The notes under the pieces were generated by a model. It did no database searches and was not told the origin of the DNA. It saw nothing but the letters and a program-made list of their open reading frames with translations. Positions 12,290 through 19,720 of a DNA stretch of 33,437 nucleotides are shown in pieces. Origin of the DNA: a virus. Positions within the stretch are counted from its first letter, which is position 1. The number at the start of each line of letters is the position of its first letter. The stretch covers positions 1-33,437 of the IMG/VR virus record IMGVR_UViG_3300025872_000172. One strand, written 5' to 3'. Position numbers and translations under genes: made by a program.

Positions 12290-13867
12290 TTAGTTTACGT
12301 ATGAGGCGATGAGCTGATACACGTCGAAGCCGCCTAGGCTGATGGGTGCCACAATCATGTAGTCGCCCCGGTCGCCGTTAAGGGTAAAGCCACCCAAGCC
12401 ACTCACGATTTCGCCGTTGGTGCCGACGCTATTGCCAGCCACCGTGGTGACGCTCAGCGCCAGCCCCACGTTGGGCATGATTTTTAAGGGCATGAGCCGC
12501 ACGTCGTTCTCGATGCGGTCAAGGGTTTCGCTCGCGTTGCTGCTGGTCACCACCACCGTGCCGTAGATGTCGGGCACGCCGTTGGCGCTTTTGTCCAAGG
12601 TGGTCGCTCCGATCATGTCGATGGCGTCTTGCGCGTTGCTGCCTGCTGGGCTTGCCACCACACCCACCAGGGCGCCGTAGCCGCTGCGCATGTTCAGCGT
12701 GGTGCCCACCGGGAAGTTGATGGTGCACCCGGTGAGGTCGTCGCCTGCTTGCAGTGTAGAAGCCCACACCAAGCTGGCGCCGGTGATGTCGTTGTCGGTG
12801 ATGTCAGCGTCGCCGCCCGCTTGCAGGGTCATGTTGGCGTTGGTTAGCGTGTTGCCTTGGAAGTCGCCACGCAGGCCTTTGGTGAGCTGCACCGTTGAGC
12901 GGCGCAGGCTGTTGTTTCTAATTAGCCCACCGCGCACCCGTCCCAAGTCGCCGATTTCGCTGATGGCGTCGGCGGTGTTACCATAGTATACGCCGTCGTC
13001 AAGCACCCACACCTGCGGCTCACTGGCGCCGGTGATATCGGTACCGCCCAGGTCGGTGTTGATGGTCGGCTGATGTGCAGCGGTCACCGTAAAGGTGCCA
13101 CCCGAATAGTTCACCACCACCTCGAGGGTCGTGTCGATGTACTCGGGGTCGGCCCGGTCAATGGGCTGCCAGTTCACCGCGTCGTTGGGCGGCGTGTTGC
13201 TGCCGTTGGCGCCGGTTTGATTTTCGTAAACTAGCCCGTCCCACGCCACCAGGTCGTTGGCCGCATAGCTTTCGCCCAGCTGCCACACCAGCCCCGGATG
13301 CAGCTGCGCCGGATCGGGCACCCGCATGAGCACCTGCGCCTTGGCCGCCACCTGGCTGGTGCTGATGGTGTGCACCAGCAGGGTGCCAAAGGTCAGCGCG
13401 TCGCTCAGCGCGTAGATGCGATTGGGCTTCAGCGTGCCGGCACCTGCCAAGGCGTCGAAGCTCGCCAAGGTCGTGCCGATGTACTGACCGGTCACCAGCT
13501 CCTTGAGCTGCGCAGCGGTCACCGCGTTGGCCCCTCCGGTGTCAAGGCCCTGATCGGTGCCCTGCACGTGGGTCAGCTCGCCGCTGGTCACCTCTTGCCA
13601 CACTGCCGGGTAGCTGGTTGGTATCTGACCGGTGCTGGTGCCCGCGCCGATGTGGCGGTATATTTTGCCCGAATAGGCCACCCACACCGTGCCGGTGTAG
13701 CCCGTCACGATGCTGTAAAGTGGCACGCCGCCGCCGCTGTTCATGCTCACCAGGTAGGCGTACAGCTCGACAAAGTTGTCGTCCATTTCGGCGTAGGTCA
13801 GGGCGCTGCCCTTGGTGGTCAGTGGTGGGTAGCTGACCGACCGCAGTGTGATGTCGTTGAGTGCCAT
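12290..13867 (-). CDS. Beta-helix tail fibre with two carbohydrate-binding-like modules
   Basis: Encodes 525 aa. The start has the fibre-type attachment motif GSALTYAEMDDNFVELYAYL (20-39). Two segments resemble the CBM5/12 chitin-binding-like module: about 56-93 (GYTGTVWVAYSGKIYRHIG, AVWQEV) and about 194-236 (VWQLGESYAANDLVAWDGLV, NWQPID). From about 300 on, repeated short strands (LIRNNSLRRSTVQLTKGLRG, LTNANMTLQAGGDADITDND) indicate a right-handed beta-helix as in phage depolymerase fibres. No catalytic residues can be assigned. It follows the head-tail adaptor gene by 3 bp. Confidence 0.78.
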   Translation of the reverse strand: MALNDITLRSVSYPPLTTKGSALTYAEMDDNFVELYAYLVSMNSGGGVPLYSIVTGYTGTVWVAYSGKIYRHIGAGTSTGQIPTSYPAVWQEVTSGELTHVQGTDQGLDTGGANAVTAAQLKELVTGQYIGTTLASFDALAGAGTLKPNRIYALSDALTFGTLLVHTISTSQVAAKAQVLMRVPDPAQLHPGLVWQLGESYAANDLVAWDGLVYENQTGANGSNTPPNDAVNWQPIDRADPEYIDTTLEVVVNYSGGTFTVTAAHQPTINTDLGGTDITGASEPQVWVLDDGVYYGNTADAISEIGDLGRVRGGLIRNNSLRRSTVQLTKGLRGDFQGNTLTNANMTLQAGGDADITDNDITGASLVWASTLQAGDDLTGCTINFPVGTTLNMRSGYGALVGVVASPAGSNAQDAIDMIGATTLDKSANGVPDIYGTVVVTSSNASETLDRIENDVRLMPLKIMPNVGLALSVTTVAGNSVGTNGEIVSGLGGFTLNGDRGDYMIVAPISLGGFDVYQLIASYVN

Positions 13868-13870
13868 AGG

Positions 13871-14416
13871 TTAGAAGTGGGAGGCGGGTGTTAAACGGTG
13901 GATAAACTTGGAGCTGTTGGTCTTGCCGCAGCCGGTGGCTTCCCAAAGCGGGAACTGCGCGGCGTTTTGGTCAAGGTATCGGGTGCACTCCCGGATGTAG
14001 GCGCTGCCCTCGTTGCGCTTTTCGCTGGCGATGCTCACCAGCAGCTCCGGCGCCACCTGGGTGCTGTACTCGCTGGTCTTGGCCACCATGCCGAAGGGCG
14101 TGTCCACCGCGTTTTTGGCCAGCATGTAGCGGGCATAGGTAAAGCAGGCCAGCGCGGCCTTGACGCCTTGAAACGTGACTGTGTTGCCGTTTTCGTCGGT
14201 GTAGCTGCCGCCCTCCATGAGCACCGCGTTGAAGGCGCCGTAGGGGTTGGTGAGCAGGTCGTACCAAAGCGCAGCGCCCAGCACCGGCTTGACGTCGATG
14301 TTTTGGGCCGCTAGTATGTAGGGTTGCAGCATCGCGTCCTCGCGTGCGTGGATGGCCACCTGCGCGTAGGGTGTGATGTCAGTGCGGTTGATGAGGAGGG
14401 TGATCGGCTCGGCCAT
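13871..14416 (-). CDS. Head-tail adaptor, DUF6712-like
   Basis: Encodes 181 aa. It has the layout of the DUF6712 family of Bacteroidota phages (from memory): an N-terminal part with TDITPYAQVAIHARED, then YILAAQNIDVKPVLG and the helical core FQGVKAALACFTYARYMLAK, and ALWYDLLTNPYGAF between them. The C-terminus ends in a CGKTNSSKFIHRLTP tail. Such proteins form the ring joining portal to tail. It lies 3 bp after the portal gene, where an adaptor is expected. Confidence 0.72.
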   Translation of the reverse strand: MAEPITLLINRTDITPYAQVAIHAREDAMLQPYILAAQNIDVKPVLGAALWYDLLTNPYGAFNAVLMEGGSYTDENGNTVTFQGVKAALACFTYARYMLAKNAVDTPFGMVAKTSEYSTQVAPELLVSIASEKRNEGSAYIRECTRYLDQNAAQFPLWEATGCGKTNSSKFIHRLTPASHF

Positions 14417-14419
14417 GGG

Positions 14420-15739
14420 TTACGGGTTTTTTATGGGTAGGGGTGTGCCCAGCACTAGGCTGGTCGCCACCTTGAAGTCCACGCCGTACACCGCCACCAG
14501 CATGTTGATCTTTTGCGGTGGGGTCAGCGCGGGGTTGCTCACCGTCGCCTGCATGCCGGCGATGCTGGCAGCGTCGAGCTGGTCGGTGAGCGGCACGATC
14601 GGCTTGACCTCCGGCATGCCAGTCAAGGGCACCACCGTGTAGTTGCCGTCGGGCTGCGGGTTGCCGTTAGCCCACCGGTCCAGCACCGGCTTGAAGGTAT
14701 ACGCCAGCTCGGTGCGGTCGTCGGCGGTGCGCAGGTCGTAGTTGAGCTGCGCCTCCTCCCACTCTTTGCTCAGCCCGAGGCTGCCGGCTTGGTGTATGGC
14801 GTGCAGCATGAGCGGCTGGCCGTAGCTCCGGATCACGTTTTCGCGCACCGTCGTTTCAGTCAGCTCGTACACCTTGTCGTTGTCTTGCTTTTGGATCGGT
14901 ATGATTTCGGGCTTGCTTGCCGGCACCGGGCACTCGACCACCAGCACCTTGTGGCTGTTGTCCACGCCTTGGAAGCTGTTGACCGCATCGACGTAGGCCT
15001 GGCGCTCGGTTTCGGTGGCGAACTCGCCGTTAAAAACCCAAAAGTACGAGGCCATGAAGTCGTTGCTGATGCCCCTAAATTTCCACATTTTTATGCCGGC
15101 GTCGGTCAGCACGTCCTCGAAAACGGGGTCGCACACCGCCGGCGGGTACACCAGGTGGCCCTTGTCCGAATAGTACACCAGGTGGCCGCGCCACTGGTCA
15201 AAGCCACCAGCCCGCTCGATCTGTTCCTGCATGAGCACCGGGTCGTCGGTGTATAGGTCAAGCTCCACAATGTCCTTGCGGTTGAAGCTCTTGCCGCTTT
15301 CGCGTGCCCAGTCGTTGTGCAGCTTGGCCGTGTACACGTGCCCAAGCTCGTCGGGCAGGCTCAGCCGCACGTACTCAAAGGGCACGTGCTTGATGCCGAC
15401 GGGCTCCAACATGGCGTTGTAGCTCACGTGGTAAGCCCAGCCCAGGTACATGGCGCGGTCGTAGCTCAGCAGGCGGTGCACCTCGCCCAAGGTTTGCCCC
15501 TTTTCGTTCACCACCAGGTCCTCGAGGGCTGCCGATTGGTAGCCGCGCCCGCGTAGGTGCTTTTGCAGCAGGTTGGTGCACGCCGTACCGGTGGCGCTGC
15601 TGTTGATAGCGTTGCGCACCCGCTGCGGGTAGATGTTGTCAAGGTCGTACACCTGCACCGCCAGGCTCTTGTCGTCACGGCTGACGATGCGCTTGGTGGC
15701 AAAGGAGGGGACGGCGATGCGGCTGAGCTTGTCGTGCAT
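14420..15739 (-). CDS. Portal protein
   Basis: Encodes 439 aa, a normal portal length. Portals form the 12-subunit ring at one capsid vertex through which DNA is pumped. The C-terminal third has the typical portal pattern: ETTVRENVIRSYGQPLMLHA (290s-310s), then IHQAGSLGLSKEWEEAQLNY and a long helix ending FKPVLDRWANGNPQP. The N-terminal part has YPQRVRNAINSSATGTACTN, LLQKHLRGRGYQ (stem/clip-side helices). It reads directly from the gene at 15743-16345 and into the adaptor, but comes after the capsid gene rather than before it. Confidence 0.82.
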   Translation of the reverse strand: MHDKLSRIAVPSFATKRIVSRDDKSLAVQVYDLDNIYPQRVRNAINSSATGTACTNLLQKHLRGRGYQSAALEDLVVNEKGQTLGEVHRLLSYDRAMYLGWAYHVSYNAMLEPVGIKHVPFEYVRLSLPDELGHVYTAKLHNDWARESGKSFNRKDIVELDLYTDDPVLMQEQIERAGGFDQWRGHLVYYSDKGHLVYPPAVCDPVFEDVLTDAGIKMWKFRGISNDFMASYFWVFNGEFATETERQAYVDAVNSFQGVDNSHKVLVVECPVPASKPEIIPIQKQDNDKVYELTETTVRENVIRSYGQPLMLHAIHQAGSLGLSKEWEEAQLNYDLRTADDRTELAYTFKPVLDRWANGNPQPDGNYTVVPLTGMPEVKPIVPLTDQLDAASIAGMQATVSNPALTPPQKINMLVAVYGVDFKVATSLVLGTPLPIKNP

Positions 15740-15742
15740 GCT

Positions 15743-16345
15743 TTAGGTCGTTTTCGGTTTGGCCTTTTTGGCCTTTTTGGCGGGTTTTTTCACCGCCGCC
15801 GCGGTGTTGGCCTTGGCCGGTGCTGATTTCGCAGCTGGCGCAGCCGTTGGGGCTTGCTTTGCCACCTCAGCCACCGGCACCACCGCCGGCTCGGGCTGCT
15901 TTTCGGGAGCGCTGCCCACCTTGACCACCTTAGTAGGCGTTGCAGTGTAGGCCGTGCCCTCGCCCGCCTCGGTTTTGATGGTAAAAAACGCGGCGTTTTT
16001 GGGGTTTTCGGCGATAATGGCCTCGGCCACCTCGTCGGTGCAGTTCAAGTGGGTCACCATGATGCGCAGCTTGCTGCTGTACACCCTGGCTCCCGGTTTC
16101 ATATTGTAGGTCATGAGTTGATCGGCTTGGGTCACCACGTCGTACTTGCCCACGGTGCGCTTGAGCAGCCAGTTGAGCTTGCCGATGGCCGCCTCGATGT
16201 CGCCAGGGCAGGCCATGCATGCCGGCTGCCACCCGAAGGCGTAGCCGAACAGCTCAAGGAAGCCCTGCCGCACCGGCTCGCGCATGATTACGTTGTACAC
16301 GTTGCACGTGCGCATGAAGTCGAGGGCGTCTTGCAGTGGTTTCAT
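15743..16345 (-). CDS. Hypothetical protein with an Ala/Lys/Pro-rich tail
   Basis: Encodes 200 aa. The start is the ATG at 16345 (MKPLQDALDFMRTC), because the longer frame would start inside the terminator. Residues 1-125 are a compact domain with four Cys (RTCNVYNVIMREPVRQGFLE, CMACPGDIEAAIGKLNWLL). Residues 126-200 are a disordered tail rich in Ala, Lys and Pro (APAAKSAPAKANTAAAVKKP). The tail resembles those of internal or DNA-binding virion proteins. It sits between the tube-like gene and the portal, isolated from the former by a terminator. Function unknown. Confidence 0.65.
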   Translation of the reverse strand: MKPLQDALDFMRTCNVYNVIMREPVRQGFLELFGYAFGWQPACMACPGDIEAAIGKLNWLLKRTVGKYDVVTQADQLMTYNMKPGARVYSSKLRIMVTHLNCTDEVAEAIIAENPKNAAFFTIKTEAGEGTAYTATPTKVVKVGSAPEKQPEPAVVPVAEVAKQAPTAAPAAKSAPAKANTAAAVKKPAKKAKKAKPKTT

Positions 16346-16356
16346 GTGCCGAAGGT

Positions 16357-16393
16357 AAAAAAAAAGGGGAGGGGCAAGGCCCACCCCCTTTTC
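16357..16393 (-). terminator. Intrinsic terminator between tube-like and portal-side genes
   Basis: On the minus strand a GC-rich stem of about 13 bp with one or two mismatches (AAAAGGGGGTGGGC against GCCCCTCCCCTTTT) and a very short loop is followed by T9. It lies after the stop at 16409 and 11 bp before the next ATG. It would lower transcription of the portal-side genes relative to capsid and tube, the proteins needed in most copies. Confidence 0.85.
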
Positions 16394-16408
16394 AAGGTGT
16401 CGGTTGGC

Positions 16409-17158
16409 TTACAGCAGCGCAGCGATGGCCGCGTCGGTGGTTGACATATTGGTGTCAAAGAACGTGACCGGAGGCTTGGCCTCACGTGCGTACTCCTGCG
16501 TTTTGAGGCTTATCTTGTAGGCTCCCAAGGTTTCAGCGTCAAGCGGGTTGCGCTCCATGGTTTCGGCCTTAAGGCCGCCACCGATGCCGTAGATTTCGTA
16601 CTTTGTGTCGCCGTTGGCGCCCGTGTAGTTGTTTTGCACGATGCACACAAAGTTGCCGTCCTTCATGTTCAAAATTTGCTCCTTGGTGGTCGGGTCGAGC
16701 TTAAAGATTAGGAAGCCCACCGTGTGCTCGTACTGGTTGATGTACTTGCCCTTGACCATGGCAAAGGTCGGCTCGGTGCTTTGCAGCTGGCCCTCGAAGG
16801 TGAAAAAGGTCTTTGTCGCCTTCATGGTGATGCCGTCCACCAGCATCGGGTTGCCCGGGTCATAGCTGATGGTGTCGATGTCGTCCTTGTTGGCAATGTA
16901 GAAGGTCGCCACCACGCCGCTCTCGATCGGGTCGTTGCAGTTGAGGGTGATGCCAGCGGTGATAGCTCCGCAGGTGAAGGCCATGCTGCGCTGGTCGCGC
17001 GGCGAATAGCCATAGGTCAGCGCAAGGCTGCCGGCAAAGCTCACGGCGGTGATGACCCAGCTGGTCACCACGTCACCGCCACCGACCAAGGTACCGAACA
17101 GCACCGCGAAGGTGATGCCGGCCAGCAGGCTGTAAACGATTTTTAGGGTGTTTCTCAT
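16409..17158 (-). CDS. Probable tail tube/structural protein with a membrane N-terminus
   Basis: Encodes 249 aa. Residues 5-25 and 30-51 are two hydrophobic segments (LKIVYSLLAGITFAVLFGTL; VVTSWVITAVSFAGSLALTY). A short basic link (SPRDQRS) then leads to a soluble domain starting MAFTCGAITAGITLNC at residue 59. The soluble part is beta-rich and carries features of tube-type proteins (KYEIYGIGGGLKAETMERNP, AYKISLKTQEYA). Internal start at 16984 is possible and would give a 191-aa protein without TM. It follows the capsid gene by 19 bp and ends at a terminator, which suits a highly expressed virion protein. The tail-tube call is inference. Confidence 0.6.
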   Translation of the reverse strand: MRNTLKIVYSLLAGITFAVLFGTLVGGGDVVTSWVITAVSFAGSLALTYGYSPRDQRSMAFTCGAITAGITLNCNDPIESGVVATFYIANKDDIDTISYDPGNPMLVDGITMKATKTFFTFEGQLQSTEPTFAMVKGKYINQYEHTVGFLIFKLDPTTKEQILNMKDGNFVCIVQNNYTGANGDTKYEIYGIGGGLKAETMERNPLDAETLGAYKISLKTQEYAREAKPPVTFFDTNMSTTDAAIAALL

Positions 17159-17177
17159 GTCTTGCTGTTTTAGTCGA

Positions 17178-18269
17178 TTAGTAAGCTGCTTGGATCATGC
17201 TGTCGATGCCGACCTTGGCGTCGATGGCTGCGCCGAACTTGGCCACCATGACCTCGTTGTCGCGTGAGTACCACGCGTCGAGCTCGCTGAGGCTGCCGGT
17301 GGTTTCCACACCGAGGAGCAGGTTGGTCTTGCTGGTGAGCAGCACGCGGTGGGGCAGGATGCTGTAAGCCGGCGTAGCGTCGTCACCGAAGTAGGAGGCG
17401 ATCATGCGGTCCCACAACTGCATGGGCTGCACGGCGATGCCGTTCCAGGTGAGGGTGTTCATGCCGTTCTCTTGACGTGTGTAGGGCAGGTCGATGCCGC
17501 TGATGGCCTTGCGCTCCTTTTCGAGCTGGTCGTACACTGACTGGGTGACGTAGTACGCTAGGTCAGGCTTGGGCATGCTGCGCAGGCGCATGTCGGCGTC
17601 GTACCATACCTCGTCGAGGGCCTTGCTCACGACCTGGTTGCTCACGTCGGTAGCGTTGAACTTTTGCAGGGCATAGGTCACCTGCGCGTTTTTGGTTGTG
17701 AGGCCGGTGGTTGACTGCCGTCCAGGGGTAGCTGATACGATGTCGAACACCTGCGCCCAGATGCCGTCGATGGCGTTGAAGTACACCTGCTGACCTGCGG
17801 CCAGGCTGTTGTTGGTGCCGGCCACGATGGCGGTGTCACCGAACCAGTAGAAGCGCTGCATGACCTCGGCAAGGGCGTCTTGAAGTTGCGACACGATGAA
17901 GGCCGCCAGCTCGGTGCTGGTGAAGTCGCTCTTGTTTACACCGGCTTGCAGCATCCACTGCACGAAGGTGTCCATGAAGGTGCCGTAGCACTGCTCGAAG
18001 CGGTCGCCGATGTACTTGGGTGTCCATGTTTTCTCGACTGTGTCGAAGCCCCATGTGCTGTTGGTTGGCGTGGGGCATGCGCTTTGCAGCTTGCCGCTGA
18101 GGCCGCTGTGGCGGTCCCAAATGATGAGCTGCTTGTCGGCTTTGATGCCTTCCTGCACCGTCACCAGTGAGGTCAATGTGGGGTCGGCAAAGAATCCCTC
18201 GAATAGGGTTTCGGCCATGGTCGTCACCTGCTGAGGCGACAACGCGGGGAGGTTGTTGATTAGTGCCAT
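17178..18269 (-). CDS. Major capsid protein
   Basis: Encodes 363 aa. It has the order expected for a Bacteroidota-phage capsid of HK97 fold: N-arm (QQVTTMAETLFEGFFADPTL), E-loop/P-domain region (WTPKYIGDRFEQCYGTFMDT), long spine helix (ELAAFIVSQLQDALAEVMQR), and a C-terminal A-domain (YSILPHRVLLTSKTNLLLGV, AAIDAKVGIDSMIQAAY). It follows the protease-scaffold gene by 33 bp with an A-rich leader, and is the size of classical capsids. The call rests on position and pattern; no single motif is diagnostic. Confidence 0.8.
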   Translation of the reverse strand: MALINNLPALSPQQVTTMAETLFEGFFADPTLTSLVTVQEGIKADKQLIIWDRHSGLSGKLQSACPTPTNSTWGFDTVEKTWTPKYIGDRFEQCYGTFMDTFVQWMLQAGVNKSDFTSTELAAFIVSQLQDALAEVMQRFYWFGDTAIVAGTNNSLAAGQQVYFNAIDGIWAQVFDIVSATPGRQSTTGLTTKNAQVTYALQKFNATDVSNQVVSKALDEVWYDADMRLRSMPKPDLAYYVTQSVYDQLEKERKAISGIDLPYTRQENGMNTLTWNGIAVQPMQLWDRMIASYFGDDATPAYSILPHRVLLTSKTNLLLGVETTGSLSELDAWYSRDNEVMVAKFGAAIDAKVGIDSMIQAAY

Positions 18270-18302
18270 GTTTGGTTGGTTGTCTTTTTGCTTTTGAGGT
18301 GA

Positions 18303-18851
18303 TTAGATGGCCACGGTGCCGCGCTTCTTGGTCTTAGCTTGAAGCTCTTGCAGGCGTGCTTTGATTTCGTCCTTGGTGGGCTCCACCGGTGCCGGTGCGG
18401 CAGCGCTGGTGCGATTGAAGCTGGCAGCCTTGGCGGGCACCTGGGCGGTGACCTTCAGCTTGCGCAGGTGGTTGGTGATTATTTCGAGGTTGGTGATGGC
18501 CTCGGTGTTTTCCACCTTGAGGCTTGCCACCTCGGCTTGAAGTGCTGCGATTTGCGCCTTAAGGTCCTCGACCTCGCCAGGCTCAGCCGCTGGTGCCTCC
18601 TCGACGGTTGGCACCTTCACCTCGGTGATGATACCGCCGTCCACGATTACGATGTGACCGTCGGCCAGTACAAACTCGCCGGTGGCGGGCTCGCCGTTAA
18701 GGGTCACCGCGTCGCCCACTGCGATCATGTCGCCGGCCATGGTGATTTCAAGCTCCTGACCGTCGGCGGTCATGACCTTCTCGTTGAAAATGACGCCGCT
18801 GGCTCGCAGTGCGGTGAAGGCGTCCTTGATGATTTTGCCTACTTTGCTCAT
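18303..18851 (-). CDS. Nested in-frame start: likely separate scaffold protein
   Basis: Codon 194 of the protease gene is an ATG (MSKVGKIIKDAFTALRASGV) preceded by an A-rich, C-rich leader (AAAAAACACAACC), like the starts of independent genes in this genome. It would give a 182-aa protein equal to the scaffold part, as with Nu3 nested in lambda C. In-frame expression is inferred. Confidence 0.5.
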   Translation of the reverse strand: MSKVGKIIKDAFTALRASGVIFNEKVMTADGQELEITMAGDMIAVGDAVTLNGEPATGEFVLADGHIVIVDGGIITEVKVPTVEEAPAAEPGEVEDLKAQIAALQAEVASLKVENTEAITNLEIITNHLRKLKVTAQVPAKAASFNRTSAAAPAPVEPTKDEIKARLQELQAKTKKRGTVAI

Positions 18852-19430
18852 GGTTGTGTTTTTTGTATGCTGTGTTGATTTGATGGTCGCGTAAGCCTGC
18901 ACCGGGGTGAGTACCTCGGTGGCAAAGCGCAGCTCGAGGGCCTGCTCGGCGCTTATCATTTTGTCGAGCGCCATGAGGCTGCGCAGGGTGTCGTGCTCGG
19001 CACCGGTGTGCAGCGCGTAGAAGCTCACCAGGCCCTGCTCGATTTCGCGCAGCTCGGCGGCCTTGCGCTCAAGCTCCGCCGCGTCGCCCTCGCCGAAGGT
19101 CCACGGGTTGTGGATTAGAAACTGGGTCGAGGGGTACAGCTCGCGCTTGCGCCCGGCCAAAAAGATGACCGTAGCGATGGATGCCACCAGGCCGATGCCG
19201 CGAGTGGTCACCGGCTTGCCAAGGCTCACCAGGTAGTTGTGGATGGCGTAGCCCTCCGTCACCTCGCCGCCGGGGCTGTTGATGTTCACCAGGTACTCCT
19301 TGGCGCGGGGCTGTGCTGCCACCTGCTCCATGACCGATGCGAGGCTGACGCCGCCGAAGCTGCCAACGTCGCCGATTATGTTAATGATACCAGGCTTTGC
19401 CATATAGCGGACAAATGTATAGGTTTTCAC
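18303..19430 (-). CDS. ClpP-like prohead protease fused to a scaffold-type domain
   Basis: Encodes 375 aa. Residues 12-175 are a serine protease of the ClpP/S14 class with the expected triad: Ser84 in GLVASIAT, His107 in FLIHNPW, Asp156 in ALDKMISAEQALE; NSPGGEV (51-57) is the oxyanion-loop Gly pair. Residues 194-375 are scaffold-like: a basic helix, a small beta part, a coiled coil (VEDLKAQIAALQAEVASLKV) and a Lys-rich end. It matures the capsid and provides scaffold. The start is GTG at 19430, overlapping the upstream TGA (GTGA); ATG at 19403 is possible. Order protease-scaffold then capsid is standard. Confidence 0.85.
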   Translation of the reverse strand: MKTYTFVRYMAKPGIINIIGDVGSFGGVSLASVMEQVAAQPRAKEYLVNINSPGGEVTEGYAIHNYLVSLGKPVTTRGIGLVASIATVIFLAGRKRELYPSTQFLIHNPWTFGEGDAAELERKAAELREIEQGLVSFYALHTGAEHDTLRSLMALDKMISAEQALELRFATEVLTPVQAYATIKSTQHTKNTTMSKVGKIIKDAFTALRASGVIFNEKVMTADGQELEITMAGDMIAVGDAVTLNGEPATGEFVLADGHIVIVDGGIITEVKVPTVEEAPAAEPGEVEDLKAQIAALQAEVASLKVENTEAITNLEIITNHLRKLKVTAQVPAKAASFNRTSAAAPAPVEPTKDEIKARLQELQAKTKKRGTVAI

Positions 19431-19720
19431 GGCGCGGCGGTTGCACCGCTTTGCACTTGTAGGGGTAGCTCCATGAGGTTGATGGCGCGGTACACCGTGG
19501 CGGTGCTGACGCGGTACTCCTCGGCCACTTGTATGATAATGACCTTGCGCGGGGTGCGCCTCAGCCGGCGCTGCTTTTCTTGCACCCGCAGGTACATGTC
19601 GAGGTAGGCCACGGCCTTGGGGCCGATGAGGCCACTGCGCACAAAGGCGGTCAGCGTGCCGTCGCGGCGCATAGCGCTGAGGTGGTCAAAGATTAGCGCG
19701 GCTTTCAATGACAGCGACAC
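19427..19720 (-). CDS. Small helix-turn-helix protein between tape measure and protease
   Basis: Encodes 97 aa from a GTG at 19720, inside the end of the tape-measure gene (35-bp overlap); a TTG at 19705 or ATG at 19672 are alternatives. Residues 62-85 form a clear helix-turn-helix (IQVAEEYRVSTATVYRAINL), preceded by a basic segment (RLRRTPRKV) and a helical N-terminus (RDGTLTAFVRSGLIGPKAVA). The motif TFxxSGLI...YxDxYLR is familiar from small HTH proteins near head genes of Bacteroidota phages. It may control late genes; its role is not established. Its stop overlaps the protease GTG. Confidence 0.72.
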   Translation of the reverse strand: MSLSLKAALIFDHLSAMRRDGTLTAFVRSGLIGPKAVAYLDMYLRVQEKQRRLRRTPRKVIIIQVAEEYRVSTATVYRAINLMELPLQVQSGATAAP

